Source: a virus. From it: 64,000 bases of DNA. A program made the position numbers and the translations under genes. Under the pieces are notes generated by a model. It saw only the letters and a list, made by a program, of their open reading frames with translations, was not told where the DNA came from and did not search any database. Positions 1 to 7,845 of the stretch are shown piece after piece (the stretch's first letter is position 1; every line of letters begins with the position of its first letter). The stretch lies in IMG/VR virus record IMGVR_UViG_3300009502_000026, positions 30,091 through 94,090 of that record; one strand, given 5' to 3'.

Positions 1-284
<284 letters not shown>

Positions 285-285
285 C

Positions 286-325
286 TACTTACCCCACGGG
301 ACGGAAAACTTAACTCGAAATCGTA
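286..325 (-). promoter_or_regulatory. conserved 40-bp upstream element (copy 1)
   Basis: On the minus strand this begins TACGATTT, continues with GTTAAG at the same offset, and ends GTAAGTA just before the ligA start. The leader at 30407-30446 has the same words at identical spacing; I count 30 of 40 positions identical by hand. It sits in the short divergent gap (282-359). I infer a phage promoter or a conserved 5-prime leader signal. No standard -35/-10 pair is evident. Confidence 0.4.
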
Positions 326-359
326 CCGGACGTTAGGACACCTATAGGCACCGGGGGTT

Positions 360-785
360 TTGACCCTCCGCTCCAAACTGATCCGATTGGCTCACTCTAA
401 CACTGAACTTCGTCCACATCTGCTCCCACTCCTGAAGACAGCCACGGACTTCCCTACACAGGAAGCTCTTGACAAATACCTCAAGGAACACCCGGACGCT
501 GACAAGTCCAAGCACAAAGTTGTATCCAAGTCATCTGTGGATGCTGACAATGCCAGTGCAAAGGCAGACAAAGCATCACAGACTGCAAATACTACTTGGG
601 GCACCTATAAGGAGAAGAACCATTCGGATGCTAGGGACCTCCACTGGGAAGCCAAGAACCAGCACAACAAGGCCAAAGAAGAGGCCAAGAAGAATGGTGA
701 CACTGACAAGGCCAAGTACCATGAGGACAAGGCCAAGTACCATGAGAAAAAGGAACTGGGGCACGATAAGGACGCTTATCGTTGA
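360..785 (+). CDS. small charged protein with N-terminal targeting module
   Basis: A 141-aa protein starting at TTG (360). The start is supported because residues 1-28 (MTLRSKLIRLAHSN then ELRPHLLPLLKTA) match the N-termini of several sister proteins in this window. The following TQEALDKYLKEHPDA stretch resembles the segment after the first internal module of the 25642-27384 protein (TQEAMDEYLKAHPKA). The rest is highly hydrophilic, rich in Lys, Asp, His and Ala, with a near-duplicated DKAKYHE segment, and is probably helical. It could bind DNA inside the head, but that is inference. GGGG just upstream may serve as the ribosome site. It is divergent from ligA and followed closely by another module protein at 832. 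Confidence 0.72.
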   Translation: MTLRSKLIRLAHSNTELRPHLLPLLKTATDFPTQEALDKYLKEHPDADKSKHKVVSKSSVDADNASAKADKASQTANTTWGTYKEKNHSDARDLHWEAKNQHNKAKEEAKKNGDTDKAKYHEDKAKYHEKKELGHDKDAYR

Positions 786-831
786 CCCTTTACTTCCCCT
801 CTCAAAGACCACCCTTACCTGGGATAAGACA

Positions 832-1617
832 ATGACCCTGACCTCAAAACTGATCCGTCTCGCCAGTCAGAACCCTGCTCTCAAGCCCCACATCGCAGCC
901 ATCCTGAAGGAAGCCTCAATGTCTGAGCCTGACTTCTGGAAGCTCATCGAACCTTATGGCTGGGGGACCAAGACCACAGATTACAAAGCCATCAAGAAGA
1001 GCCTGATGGGGAAACTGTCTCCTGATGAGGCAGAGGGACTCCAGACTACAATGATGAAGCTGGAAGGCAAGCTTTACAAGGCTCTGAAAAACCTGAACAT
1101 TGTGTCAGGTGACACCATGGGTGACCTCATTGCCCACATCATAGGGATGGGCAAGAAGGAATTCGAAGCGGTAATCAAGGACCCCCAACTAGCCTACCAG
1201 CGTTACCAGAGCGGTCAGTACACGGAGTCCTTCAGCTACGCTCTCCCACACAAGAGTGACTACAAGAATCTCAACGTCACCAAATTCACTGACTGGGCAC
1301 AGGAGGTTATTGGTAACTACACAATGATCCTCAATGCCTCTGAAGATGACATCCCCTGGAAGTCCAAGCTTGCGGCTCCCTTGAAGAAGGTCATCTCAAT
1401 CATGGAGAAGTTCGTTGAGACAAAGGATGTAGCCACCTTCTTGGACAACGAAGCAGAAGCCAAGAAAGAGTCTGAAGAAGTGGGCAAGATTCTCAGTAGG
1501 TTGCAGCTTGGCTGGAGTATACCTAAAGAGGGTTCCCTGGAGAGTGCCGTTCATTTCAGCGGCAATAAGTGGGGTGTCTGGAACCTGTTCACTGATGTGC
1601 GGGACTACCTGAGCTAG
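832..1617 (+). CDS. 261-aa protein with N-terminal targeting module
   Basis: The frame is open further upstream (from 469), but the ATG at 832 gives residues MTLTSKLIRLASQNPALKPH followed by IAAILKEA, matching the module of the sister proteins. The longer upstream frame is only the shadow of the 360-785 gene. The module ends ILKEA, a fit to the T4-type prohead protease rule (L/I-x-E followed by a small residue). The remaining ~230 residues look alpha-helical and soluble; I do not recognise a fold. The gene converges on the methylase at 1614-2384 with a 4-base overlap. It is probably an internal virion protein. Confidence 0.75.
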   Translation: MTLTSKLIRLASQNPALKPHIAAILKEASMSEPDFWKLIEPYGWGTKTTDYKAIKKSLMGKLSPDEAEGLQTTMMKLEGKLYKALKNLNIVSGDTMGDLIAHIIGMGKKEFEAVIKDPQLAYQRYQSGQYTESFSYALPHKSDYKNLNVTKFTDWAQEVIGNYTMILNASEDDIPWKSKLAAPLKKVISIMEKFVETKDVATFLDNEAEAKKESEEVGKILSRLQLGWSIPKEGSLESAVHFSGNKWGVWNLFTDVRDYLS

Positions 1618-2384
1618 TCCTTCAGCAAGTCCAACACCCCAATGTTCTCAATAGGGACTGGTGTTGCTACATCAATCTTGGACTTGATAATATCACAATA
1701 GGAAGGCTCCTTCTCAATCAGGATGGACTTCCTACCCATCCTCTGAGCTACAATCCCTACAGTCCCACTACCTGCAAAGGGGTCCAATACGGTGTCCCCT
1801 ACGTCTGTGTAGACCTCCAGAACACGCTGAACCAAGCTAGGTGGGAAAGCCGCAGGATGCTCGGACCTGATGGAATCTTCTCCAACGGTACTCCAGATTG
1901 CCCTCTGACTGATCTTGCGTGCTCGTATCTCCTGGGCACCCCCACCGATCTTACGGAAGGTGTACAAGTGCTCAAACTCAGGTACAGCCCTGGGTGCCGA
2001 GATTGCGTGCTTACCCCCGGTCACTTTTGCAAAATCCTTCTGCCAGATACGCTGTGCCTGAAGTACCAATCCATGAGCCATCCCAAATGCCCAGTACACC
2101 CACCCCATAGGCATCTCACAAGGTTCCTCAGTACCTAAGATGTCCCTACTAGGAATGATGTCTCCAAAATTGAATACTGCATACCCCCCTCTTACAAGCA
2201 CTCTCTCTACCTCAGACATACAACGGTTCAAGAGGCCAAACAGGACACCAATACGGATGTCCGGTTCGTAGTCTTTCCCAACCCCGTATGGAGGAGACGT
2301 GAATACCAGATGAACTGATTCTGAAGGGAGGGTAGGCAGGACTTCTTCGAACAACCCACAAAAAACCCGGCATTCAGGTGTCAT
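1614..2384 (-). CDS. DNA methyltransferase, N4/N6-type (SAM dependent)
   Basis: The protein has catalytic motif IV TSPPYG near residue 30 and the SAM-binding motif I DPFAGSGT in the C-terminal third. This order (IV before I) is that of beta-class amino-methyltransferases, which methylate exocyclic amines of adenine or cytosine. ILIEKEPSYCDI after motif I is the usual acidic motif II region. Length (256 aa from this ATG) is normal. The frame extends to a TTG at 2405, but ATG 2384 is the more ordinary start. It probably modifies phage DNA against host restriction. The recognition sequence cannot be told from sequence. No restriction partner is adjacent, so it is an orphan. Confidence 0.85.
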   Translation of the reverse strand: MTPECRVFCGLFEEVLPTLPSESVHLVFTSPPYGVGKDYEPDIRIGVLFGLLNRCMSEVERVLVRGGYAVFNFGDIIPSRDILGTEEPCEMPMGWVYWAFGMAHGLVLQAQRIWQKDFAKVTGGKHAISAPRAVPEFEHLYTFRKIGGGAQEIRARKISQRAIWSTVGEDSIRSEHPAAFPPSLVQRVLEVYTDVGDTVLDPFAGSGTVGIVAQRMGRKSILIEKEPSYCDIIKSKIDVATPVPIENIGVLDLLKD

Positions 2385-2444
2385 GCTGGGATCATACCCC
2401 AACAAAACGTAGGCTGATTATTCGTCTACCTACAAACGGACCAA

Positions 2445-3404
2445 CTAACTGATGAGGGTGGAGGCATGAGCCAGAAGTGTGCAAAGCCCCAAAACTATTG
2501 GGAAAACAACGAAATTACGGGGGGACAAAACGCCCCGGCCGACGCTGGGACCGAAGCTTGATCTAATGCCAACTCCGTACTTAGGCTGAGACACACCACG
2601 GATGAACTTGGTAGTCCTTGCCTTCATCTCCGTGGCCTTATCGAACTGTTGCTCAGCATTCTGCTTCAAGGACTCATACTTGGAGGACTTCTCAATCGAG
2701 AGTGAGATGCCTCCAATGCTGTAGTCAAACTCGTCTGCCGTCCAGTTCATTGCCAGGGAAAAGCAAGCATGGGTGATGGCATTCCACAGGATTGCCGTTC
2801 TCCAAATAGGCTTCTTTGCCACCAAGTCATCAATGGTTCTGAGGTCTTCAGTCTCCGGGGGAAACATGTTCCACCAGTCCATGCTTCTCTCGATGTACTC
2901 AGCAAGTTCGGCATCTTCCCATAGCTGCCCGAAGACCCTGTTGTAAGACCCAATGGTGCCTTCATGCTCTGGGGGACGGAAGCGATAGAACTTGTCAGGA
3001 GAGTTTTTCAATACATTTTGTGTGCTTACACACACGAATCTGTACCAATCCGCAACAGTGAGATCGTACATATACTGTCGCACCGGGAGAGTTTCTACGG
3101 ACTTCACTGGCAGGTAAACGACAGCATCCCCGACAACAGACAACACCATATCACCGGGTTTGAGAGTCTCGGCCGGAACCTTATCCTCCAGGCCCAGCCC
3201 AAGGTAGACCGGGTGGCCTCCGGTCAACACCATGGTTCCTACATCGTTGGTGACAGCAACGATATGCTCCCAAGGAACCTCATTGCGAATGACATTCTCA
3301 ATGCGTTTCCACTCGACGTTGCCATCAGGGGATACCGAACGCACTTTGAGTTTGCCCGTATGGTAAGATGACTTGACCCTCACACGCTGCGCTTCGGTCA
3401 ACAT
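2445..3404 (-). CDS. split intein C-part (IntC) fused to C-terminal half of a phage structural (neck/connector-type) protein
   Basis: This is a 319-aa product. Residues 1-134 look like the C-part of a split intein: block-B-like TGGHPVYL (His64), LKPGDMVLSV (the usual V-GD segment), block-F-like YMYDLTVADW, and a terminal VLKN. The splice acceptor is Ser135 (N|SPDKFYRFRPPE). Residues 135-319 are the C-extein, of a type familiar from large-phage structural proteins: YRFRPPE, FGQLWED, MNWTADEFDYSIGG, EKSSKYESL, FIRGVSQPKYGVGIRS. The N-half lies at 4213-4701, with an endonuclease gene between. Oddities: the penultimate intein residue is Lys, not His, and the C-terminus carries a hydrophobic tail (VVFPIVLGLCTLLAH) that could be a membrane segment. 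Splicing activity is inferred, not shown. Confidence 0.8.
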   Translation of the reverse strand: MLTEAQRVRVKSSYHTGKLKVRSVSPDGNVEWKRIENVIRNEVPWEHIVAVTNDVGTMVLTGGHPVYLGLGLEDKVPAETLKPGDMVLSVVGDAVVYLPVKSVETLPVRQYMYDLTVADWYRFVCVSTQNVLKNSPDKFYRFRPPEHEGTIGSYNRVFGQLWEDAELAEYIERSMDWWNMFPPETEDLRTIDDLVAKKPIWRTAILWNAITHACFSLAMNWTADEFDYSIGGISLSIEKSSKYESLKQNAEQQFDKATEMKARTTKFIRGVSQPKYGVGIRSSFGPSVGRGVLSPRNFVVFPIVLGLCTLLAHASTLIS

Positions 3405-4171
3405 TCAAGTTCCCTCTCAGTCCACACCTTAAACGACCATCCCAGCCTATGGGCTTCTTCTTCAGCTACCCCCAAACGTACCCTGACCTTCTCGTACCCA
3501 CAATAGGCCGGGTCCAAAGCATAAGAAGGCTTAACCTCGATCAGGGTATGTGTCCCATTCTGATGGGTAACAATGAAATCCGGTAGGATATGCCAGCCAT
3601 TGGGCAACGCCAGGCAGTCCTCAAATACGTAGGATATTACATCATTTAGATGGTCTAACAATTCAGATGCCCGTTTTTCGTAAGATGACCTAACCTTAAA
3701 TCGCCCTCCCTTGACAGACTGGACCCATTCTGCCTTCCCATAGGGGTAGTTGAACTCAGGGTGGGATTTGATGAACAACACCCTGTTCCGGGAATACTTT
3801 GCCCTCGTAGATGGCCTGTCAAAGTTCCCGGCAGCCCACTGTGCTTCCAATTGTCCAGGGCGGGATTTCCCCTTCCATGAACGACCAACACGTACACCCA
3901 CATCATGCAGCACCCCCCTAGATGCTGGGTTCCACATAGCCCGGGTGAGCCGCTGGATGCTTCCTTGACCTAGCCCTGTCACGACCATCATGTCTGCCCA
4001 GGAAGTTCCCTGGGAGTGAAGTTCAGTGATGATGTCCCGGCGCACGCCCACAATCTTCTCATTGCCCTTCTTGGGTCGTCCCCTCTTAGCGAACTCTACA
4101 TAGGTCACACCATGCTTCTCCAGCAACGGCACGAGTTTAGGGTGCGGGATGGAAACCTGCATACAAGTCAT
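3398..4171 (-). CDS. free-standing homing-type endonuclease, TnsA-like PD-(D/E)xK fold
   Basis: About 257 aa from ATG 4171 (a GTG at 4183 and an ATG at 4162 are alternatives; none has a clear ribosome site). The N-terminus has an AT-hook-like GRPKKG and a helix-turn-helix-like stretch (DIITELHSQGTSWADMMVV). The middle carries a basic RVGRSWKGKSRPGQ segment like those in phage homing nucleases. The C-terminal ~100 residues fit a TnsA/PD-(D/E)xK nuclease: SSYEKRASELLD (Glu), then LPDFIV (Asp), then LIEVKPS (Glu-x-Lys), ending LGWSFKVWTERELE as in TnsA. It lies between the two halves of a split-intein gene, overlapping the IntC gene by 7 bases. That is the arrangement known for fractured genes, where such nucleases spread the intein. 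Confidence 0.8.
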   Translation of the reverse strand: MTCMQVSIPHPKLVPLLEKHGVTYVEFAKRGRPKKGNEKIVGVRRDIITELHSQGTSWADMMVVTGLGQGSIQRLTRAMWNPASRGVLHDVGVRVGRSWKGKSRPGQLEAQWAAGNFDRPSTRAKYSRNRVLFIKSHPEFNYPYGKAEWVQSVKGGRFKVRSSYEKRASELLDHLNDVISYVFEDCLALPNGWHILPDFIVTHQNGTHTLIEVKPSYALDPAYCGYEKVRVRLGVAEEEAHRLGWSFKVWTERELEC

Positions 4172-4212
4172 CGAATATAGCACAGAAAACGATAGTGTTT
4201 GTCTGGTGGGGA

Positions 4213-4701
4213 TTAGCTCGTCACGATGGTGTAAAGATCTTCCAAACTCACGATGATCTTCTCCCCATCAGCATCCACCTCGATAGTCTCCTCTCCTCCG
4301 AGACATTGATCTCGGAGGAGCAACCGGAGTTTCCCCACCATGTCCAGCATTGCCATGGAGAACGGTGGGACAATCGTGGTGCCTGAGACCACGACTGCCC
4401 ACTCCTGAACAACTTGCTGTGTCTGTGCCCCAGCGAACTCCTGGAAGGTCCACCTGATCCTGTAGTCCCCAGCCGTAGCTGAGACAGGGATCTGGAGGGA
4501 GGCATAGTACTCCCCTACCGTGGGATGGAGGGGTGCCCTGGTTGCACTCCCAATGAGTACCTCCAGGTGGGACACAGGGTCTACATAGTAGATCGCATAC
4601 GTGATGCTGAAGGCATCCGATGGGTTACCCTGTGAGTTGGTAAGGAAGATGTCTAGGTCTCCCCTACCAAGTGTCTGATTTGGTGTGAATACAACACCCA
4701 T
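4213..4701 (-). CDS. N-terminal half of structural protein fused to split intein N-part (IntN)
   Basis: A 162-aa product. Residues 1-132 are the N-extein, a beta-rich phage structural domain (FTPNQTLGRGDLDIFLTNS, ITYAIYYVDP, VGEYYASL, YRIRWTF) ending in KLRLLLRDQ. Residues 133-162 are a very short IntN: Cys133 followed by LGGEETIEV and IIVSLEDLY, a block-A pattern (C-L-x-G-x-T-x-x-E...-DLY). Atypical split inteins with IntN of about 25-30 residues, such as AceL-TerL, begin in the same way. Joining the exteins gives ...LLLRDQ|SPDKFYRF..., a continuous 317-aa protein of a family I recall as a single uninterrupted chain in related large phages. A stop codon follows the IntN directly. Confidence 0.82.
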   Translation of the reverse strand: MGVVFTPNQTLGRGDLDIFLTNSQGNPSDAFSITYAIYYVDPVSHLEVLIGSATRAPLHPTVGEYYASLQIPVSATAGDYRIRWTFQEFAGAQTQQVVQEWAVVVSGTTIVPPFSMAMLDMVGKLRLLLRDQCLGGEETIEVDADGEKIIVSLEDLYTIVTS

Positions 4702-4719
4702 GGCTACACCTTTGAAGGG

Positions 4720-5730
4720 TTACTTACCACCCTTGCCCCCGCCATCCCCACCATCCTTACCGCCACCATCCCCACCACCAGTAGGAGTGGAGGTCGTGGA
4801 GGTATACGGAGACGATGTGAAGCCACCGTCAATGAGGAAGATATCGTTGAGACATGCCTCAAAGGACCCACCAGTAAGGGCTTCACTATTGGAGAGCATG
4901 AACCCAACATGTGTGTATGGGTCCCTACCGTCCCCTGTGAGAGATACATCCAGGGACCTGAAGAGGACCCAATCCTGTGGGAGGCTGTCCGAACTAGATG
5001 TACCGTAGTACCACTCAATGAGGGTGCCTTCCACCCGAAGCTTCAGGTATGTGGACCCTGGCTGTACCACACCCGTGGCACTAAGGCTACCAATGGACCC
5101 AGCCTCCGTAGCAGCTACCAACATACCCCCACCTACCCCTAGCCAAATCACATGCTTGGCTACGAGGTCTTGTGCTCCACGCCAGGCAAGGAACTGGATG
5201 GTAGAGGTAGGATCTCCATTAACGATAGTCATCAGCCGGATAGCCACAGAAAAGTGCCACTTATCCACAGAGTCAAGACTCACGTAGAAACGTGGCCCAT
5301 CGAACGTAGTCCCCAAAGCTACAGCACCTTCAGGAAGGCCCAAATGAAACCCTGTGCCGTCCACACCAACCGTGGCACCGGACACAGTTCCAGGGTCCAC
5401 GAACACTCCCGTAGACTGCCAGAAGTCTGGGGAGGACGCAGGGGGGAACCCCTTCTGAGAACCCTTTGTGAAGATGCTGATGTAGAGTTCCAGCAACCCA
5501 TCATTGTTGAGGGAATACACTAGGTCCCCTGGGGAATAGTCAGTGTTGGTATCCCACTGACCCTTCAGGAAACCAAGCTTGTTGGAAACAAGGGAGCGGT
5601 ACCGTGTACCATCAATGGCATACCTGGCCTTTGTACCCTCAGCCGCTAGAGCCCCACTCAAGGTGCCATCTGGAGTCTCCAGGGACATCCTGACCATCCT
5701 GCTTGTACTACCGGAACCACCGTCACCCAT
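4720..5730 (-). CDS. putative tail/adhesin protein with carbohydrate-binding-like and lectin-like segments
   Basis: 336 aa. Residues ~55-105 read WDTNTDYSPGDLVYS...LYIS...PPASSPDFWQS, resembling the short chitin/carbohydrate-binding fold (CBM5/12 type: W...Y..GD.V......Y......P......W). The middle is beta-rich with alternating hydrophobics, compatible with a concanavalin/LamG-like sandwich (RFYVSLDSVDKWHFSV, YLKLRVEGTLIEWYYG). The last ~25 residues are Gly/Lys/Asp repeats, probably a flexible tail. The gene ends the adhesin array and lies just upstream of the split-intein gene (19-bp gap). A surface-binding role in the virion is inferred from composition and neighbours. Confidence 0.65.
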   Translation of the reverse strand: MGDGGSGSTSRMVRMSLETPDGTLSGALAAEGTKARYAIDGTRYRSLVSNKLGFLKGQWDTNTDYSPGDLVYSLNNDGLLELYISIFTKGSQKGFPPASSPDFWQSTGVFVDPGTVSGATVGVDGTGFHLGLPEGAVALGTTFDGPRFYVSLDSVDKWHFSVAIRLMTIVNGDPTSTIQFLAWRGAQDLVAKHVIWLGVGGGMLVAATEAGSIGSLSATGVVQPGSTYLKLRVEGTLIEWYYGTSSSDSLPQDWVLFRSLDVSLTGDGRDPYTHVGFMLSNSEALTGGSFEACLNDIFLIDGGFTSSPYTSTTSTPTGGGDGGGKDGGDGGGKGGK

Positions 5731-5734
5731 GGTA

Positions 5735-6031
5735 CTACCCTCTTGTCTGGGACTCTATCCACTGTAAGCAAGTATCAACTAGGTAGCAGAACCCGGCTGA
5801 GGCCAATGCGAACACCACAGCATGGAGGGGTACCCTCCAGAGGGGTACCCTTCCCCACTGTCCTAGAAGGTATAACACCATCCAGGTGAACCACCCGCTA
5901 TGGAAGCCAGTGCAGTAGGAGCATTGGAAAAGAGACTTCAGGAACTTCCCACGGTGCAGGAATAGGGTCTTGTTCTGAAGCCCGAAACAGACACCATACG
6001 CTACAAGGAGTGGGAACAGTGACAGTGACAT
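5735..6031 (-). CDS. small membrane protein with CSYCTGFHSGW motif (DUF1360-like)
   Basis: 98 aa with about three hydrophobic segments: residues ~3-18, ~46-58 and ~68-86. The motif CSYCTGFHSGW, a CxxC followed by a small-aromatic stretch next to a membrane helix, resembles the DUF1360 family seen in phages and bacilli. AAGGGGTAG stands right before the ATG. Its function is unknown. It is embedded in the fibre gene array, so it may be made late. A holin-like role is possible but nothing specific supports it. Confidence 0.65.
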   Translation of the reverse strand: MSLSLFPLLVAYGVCFGLQNKTLFLHRGKFLKSLFQCSYCTGFHSGWFTWMVLYLLGQWGRVPLWRVPLHAVVFALASAGFCYLVDTCLQWIESQTRG

Positions 6032-6044
6032 CTACCCCTTGCCT

Positions 6045-6314
6045 TCAGGGGGCTCTCCAGAACTGAGTGACTCCCGTTGGGAGTGGTGCCCCTGTGACCG
6101 CATTGGTAGAAGTCCAGGACACCATTCCCTGGGGACCTACACCCTCAAAGGCATAGGTCACAGACGGCGTACCGCCATCAGGTCCCGGGAATAGCCCTGA
6201 ATATCGGTAGGTGCCATGAGCACGGTAGGTGCAATCCGTAGCTGGAAGAACACCTGGAAATTCACCATCGTAGGTGGTCACTGGAGGTCCGTCCCGTCCC
6301 ATACTAGGGACCAA
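6045..6314 (-). CDS. small beta-rich protein, paralog of 16452-16685
   Basis: 89 aa (an internal ATG at 6302 is an alternative). The last 40 residues (SVTYAFEGVG...VSWTSTNAVTGAPLPTG, ending QFWRAP) align with the 77-aa protein at 16452-16685 (TVTYRWEGSG...AWTSTDPTGGTPKPIG, ending IFWRAN). Both sit immediately downstream of a member of the ~340-aa fibre family, so the pair looks like a duplicated two-gene unit. Its start overlaps the end of the 6278-7300 gene. Role unknown; a fibre accessory, chaperone or tip is possible. Confidence 0.65.
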   Translation of the reverse strand: MVPSMGRDGPPVTTYDGEFPGVLPATDCTYRAHGTYRYSGLFPGPDGGTPSVTYAFEGVGPQGMVSWTSTNAVTGAPLPTGVTQFWRAP

Positions 6315-7300
6315 TACCCAAGGTTGATGTAATGGATATCCCCCTGTGACAGGTGTGTTGCGTACCCTGGTGTAGTCGTGGGTGCCCTGAAAAACGTACT
6401 CATCCCCTTATAGGAGTTAGCCCTTTCACTGAATCCCCACCCATCTGCCCTGTAGGCAATCCAAGGAACGGGGATAGCAACATATTTGTTGGGGAAATAC
6501 ATGTGGATAATAGTCAAGTCCCCACCCCAGACACCCCAATCCCCATTCCAGCCATAGGGCCTACCCCTACCAACACACCCATTGGCAGAGTTGAACCAAC
6601 ACTTTCCATTGTGACCCCCGGGATCGGAGTCACCCGCCACCTGACGCCGGAATACATTACCTCCAGTAAGATCACCTGTGTCAGCAAACGACGCTTTCAC
6701 TACATACTTGTCCCCAGTGTCTACTGAGCACGTCTCAGTTACAGGGTCCAAATGGATCAGGGTGTGAGAGTAGTTTGCCACTAGGGAGGCATAGCAGTGA
6801 CAGTAGAATCCCTGTGGGTCTGTATCCTGCCCGACCGCTGCCATGTAAAATGAAGACCCGTCTGCCAGAAACAACTGCCCATCGCACATGAGCAAGTTAG
6901 TGCCGGGTGTGTAGGTAGGTGGAGTTGTTTCCGTTCCAGTATCTAGCACCCCACTCTTGAGGTACTGGATTGTCCACTGACTCCGGTCGGTTGTGCTCTT
7001 CCTGATGAAAAGCAATGTCTGTGTAGGGGACGTTCCAGCATGGCGAATCGCCACATAGGGGAGAGTACCCACAGTCTCCAGGATTGTAGTCAGCGTAGCA
7101 AGGTCTGCGGGTACAACAACCTGACCCCCAGGACCGCCCGTGCTTGCACTGACGAAGACCCAGCCGCAAGCACCAGTGCTTGCTGGTCTTTGAGCCTGGT
7201 CAGACAGAAACCAGCACAAGTTAGCAATGACTTGTGCCCCGTTGGACACAAGAGAGCTACCATGGAGAGTATCAAATGGGTGAAGGAACTTGAAAGCCAT
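6278..7300 (-). CDS. putative fibre/adhesin protein, ~340-aa paralog family (member A)
   Basis: 340 aa, the most divergent of six similar-length proteins in this array. The N-terminal segment (residues ~10-55) and the C-terminal KGMSTFFRAP...GYWSLVW pattern correspond to the family ends; other members have KGMSHLFRM or KGVGTMFRL and then FWLPW. The body is rich in Trp, Tyr, Gly and Asn, typical of compact beta proteins. TAGGAGTC precedes the ATG. It is followed by the small 6045-6314 gene and preceded by a collagen-like gene. It is inferred to be a receptor-binding or virion surface protein. Confidence 0.65.
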   Translation of the reverse strand: MAFKFLHPFDTLHGSSLVSNGAQVIANLCWFLSDQAQRPASTGACGWVFVSASTGGPGGQVVVPADLATLTTILETVGTLPYVAIRHAGTSPTQTLLFIRKSTTDRSQWTIQYLKSGVLDTGTETTPPTYTPGTNLLMCDGQLFLADGSSFYMAAVGQDTDPQGFYCHCYASLVANYSHTLIHLDPVTETCSVDTGDKYVVKASFADTGDLTGGNVFRRQVAGDSDPGGHNGKCWFNSANGCVGRGRPYGWNGDWGVWGGDLTIIHMYFPNKYVAIPVPWIAYRADGWGFSERANSYKGMSTFFRAPTTTPGYATHLSQGDIHYINLGYWSLVWDGTDLQ

Positions 7301-7308
7301 AGAGACTC

Positions 7309-7845
7309 CTAGGGGGGTGTGGGCATGTGGGCATACGAAACGTTGATGTTCGAAGCACAGTAGAGAGTCCCACCCCCTGTGATGGATTCACAGAACAGGG
7401 CTATCCTCATGGTGGCGGAAGGCTCAACCCATACGCTGTAGGGAGCAAGGGTGTCACTGACCACGGGCCCAGGGATCGCAAGCAAGTCACCCGTGTCCAC
7501 ATTCCGAAAACTCAGGACGGCTCCGTCAACATCAGCAACAGAGATGCGAGCCAGGACTTCCAAGATGTAGTTCGTGGTGAAACCTGTCTTCACGAACTGG
7601 GACGGGTCTAGCAGTATGATGTCTGACACCCGGGTAGGCGTGGCAGGTGCCGAGGACACACCACTACCCAGTAGGAGAACGGATGGACCTGGATCACCCG
7701 CTGGACCTGGATCACCCGCTGGACCTGGATCACCCGCTGGACCTGGATCACCCGCTGGACCTGGATCACCCGCTGGACCTGGATCACCCGCTGGACCTGG
7801 AGGGCCTGGAGGTCCCCCTGCGGTTAGAGGACTGAAGATAGGCAT
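7309..7845 (-). CDS. collagen-like fibre protein with beta head domain
   Basis: 178 aa. A short N-terminus is followed by Gly-X-Y repeats (GPPGPPGPAGDP then further GPAGDP units), encoded by six identical 18-bp DNA repeats. The C-terminal ~125 residues form a globular domain (LLGSGVSSAPATPTRVSDII ... IALFCESITGGGTLYCASN) that is clearly shared with the ends of the 11440-12384 and 17714-19351 proteins. Collagen-like trimers are common shafts in phage fibres. It is the shortest collagen gene here and lacks the MSVLRR/WPNxxPGQ N-terminal anchor of its relatives, so it may be a truncated or alternative form. Confidence 0.8.
   Translation of the reverse strand: MPIFSPLTAGGPPGPPGPAGDPGPAGDPGPAGDPGPAGDPGPAGDPGPAGDPGPSVLLLGSGVSSAPATPTRVSDIILLDPSQFVKTGFTTNYILEVLARISVADVDGAVLSFRNVDTGDLLAIPGPVVSDTLAPYSVWVEPSATMRIALFCESITGGGTLYCASNINVSYAHMPTPP
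7685..7792. repeat. six perfect 18-bp tandem repeats
   Basis: The plus-strand unit is GGACCTGGATCACCCGCT, six exact copies with a partial seventh to about 7800. On the minus strand it encodes Gly-Pro-Ala-Gly-Asp-Pro. The copies are identical at all third positions, unlike the other collagen genes here, so the array expanded recently and its copy number is likely variable. Confidence 0.95.

Noticed and set aside
469-831. Upstream extension of the 832-1617 frame
   Set aside because: It overlaps the 360-785 gene in another frame and is Arg/Thr-rich nonsense. The module MTLTSKLIRLAS fixes the start at 832.
7685-7792. Possible CRISPR array
   Set aside because: The repeats are contiguous with no spacers and encode collagen.
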